Shown here one piece after another: positions 39,710 through 40,344 of a stretch of DNA of 40,344 nucleotides. The notes beneath the pieces are model-generated. The model was not told the origin of the DNA and did no database searches. It worked only from the letters and a program-made list of their open reading frames with translations. The translations under genes and the position numbers were made by a program. Where the stretch lies: contig SHYV01000008.1 of NCBI GenBank assembly GCA_009692605.1, positions 1 through 40,344 of the forward strand. Reading direction: 5' to 3'. How positions within the stretch are numbered: position 1 is the first letter of the stretch; the number at the start of each line of letters is the position of its first letter. This stretch comes from Myxococcales bacterium. GTDB taxonomy: Bacteria; Myxococcota_A; UBA796; SXON01.

Positions 39710-40344
39710 TTAACGCCCGGTCCCGAAGATCAGGTACGCGGCGCCTGCATCGTCCCCGACGTCATCCTGCTCGGCAGTGCCGATGATCATGTCCGGGCGG
39801 CCGTCCCCGTTGACGTCGCCGGCGCTCGACACCGCGTGGCCCGCGTGGTCCCCTGCCGCTTCGCCGGAATACTGCACTTCACCTGACAGCCCGCTCGAGG
39901 CCGGCGAGGCGCTGCTCAGGATCAGGTAGCTGGCCCCTGCATCCAACGCGCTGTCCGAGTTCCCGTACGCGCCGACGAGCAGGTCGTCGAACCCGTCGCC
40001 GTCCACGTCCCCGGCATCGGACACCGAGCCGCCTGCGATATCGGCCACGCTTTCACCGGTGTACTGGACCGCGGTGGACGGGTAGGCCGATGCGGGCGCG
40101 GAGCTTCCGAGGATCAAGTACGCCGCGCCGAGACCGTAGCCCATCCAACTGGCATGGTCGGCGCCGACCAGTATGTCAGCGTAGCCATCCCCGTTTGCGT
40201 CGCCCGCACCCGAGACGCTGACGCCCGCCTGATCGCCAAACCGCCGTCCGAGTTGGAGTAGGCGCCGATGAGCAGAGCGTCGTAGCCGTCTCCGTTCACG
40301 TCCCCGGCTCCCGAGGCTGAATAACCCGCGTAGTCGTCGTCAGA
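39710..40344 (-). pseudogene. FG-GAP repeat protein, C-terminal part with internal deletion and frameshift (partial)
   Basis: The gene enters from the right edge and ends with TAA at 39710-39712. It encodes FG-GAP units of the form AGDVNGDGYDALLIGAYSNSD, with the calcium loop D-x-N/D-G-D-G and AGAAYLILG strands. Near 40237-40247 the frame changes: the upstream frame ends ...SNSDGG and the downstream one begins FGDQAGVSVSGAGD. The AGAAYLILG strand expected between two units (about 30 residues) is missing there, so a deletion between repeats or an assembly collapse has joined two units out of frame. Downstream of the junction three more units are intact. Probably surface or secreted, like the FG-GAP lipoprotein at 3545-5008. 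Confidence 0.7.

Noticed and set aside
1-40344. tRNA, rRNA, CRISPR array, IS element or phage genes
   Set aside because: I looked for cloverleaf-like stretches, regularly spaced repeats, transposase motifs and inverted terminal repeats and saw none I could support.

Overview
The window is a GC-rich (roughly two-thirds or more G+C), gene-dense chromosomal segment. It has almost no intergenic space, many start/stop overlaps, and codons that mostly end in G or C. A relative of the myxobacteria (Myxococcota) is the best fit. The support is the many lipoproteins with FG-GAP, MopE-type or PKD modules, one C-terminal tail that looks like a MYXO-CTERM sorting signal, a multidomain PUFA-synthase subunit ending in an acyltransferase (an arrangement known from myxobacteria), and a peptidase C11 (clostripain-type) lipoprotein. 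The assignment is inference, since no rRNA or marker phylogeny is available here. I see no tRNA, rRNA, CRISPR array, insertion sequence or phage gene.

Left part (1-6.8 kb): the end of an unknown gene, a CysQ/IMPase-family phosphatase, an MFS exporter, glgC on the minus strand, a divergent pair of lipoprotein genes (one an FG-GAP beta-propeller), and a compact housekeeping run ribH-nusB-mazG-like. Next (6.8-12.6 kb) come a large MopE/ASH-repeat lipoprotein with its own promoter, an ABC ATPase paired with a lipoprotein, another lipoprotein, and an outer-membrane barrel gene with a single-base frameshift.

Middle (12.6-25.8 kb): a CaCA-type cation exchanger overlapping hrpB; a minus-strand gene that I read as a divergent RelA/SpoT-fold protein; mfd behind a small membrane protein; a stretch of short or broken ORFs; a gene that looks like a sigma-region-4 HTH joined to an anti-sigma zinc motif and a membrane anchor, overlapping a DivIVA-like gene; then epmB/kamA and efp, divergent with overlapping start codons.

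Right part (26.3-40.3 kb): a PHP-type metallohydrolase lipoprotein, then a 7.8 kb pfa3/pfaC-type gene. Its product reads KS - chain-length factor - Ala/Pro linker - two FabA-type double hotdogs - PKS-type DH-like region - LPLAT/AGPAT. Its stop codon overlaps the start of an arylamine N-acetyltransferase-like gene. The partner PUFA-synthase genes (pfa1, pfa2) are absent from the window. The window closes with a clostripain-family lipoprotein, a small Cys-rich protein and a damaged FG-GAP repeat gene running off the right edge.

The strongest leads are the orphan Pfa3-NAT coupled pair, the RelA/SpoT-like gene, the sigma/zinc/membrane fusion, and a recurrent TA(G/C)GC(T/C) hexamer 5-6 nt before start codons that lack a Shine-Dalgarno sequence, which suggests leaderless transcription.
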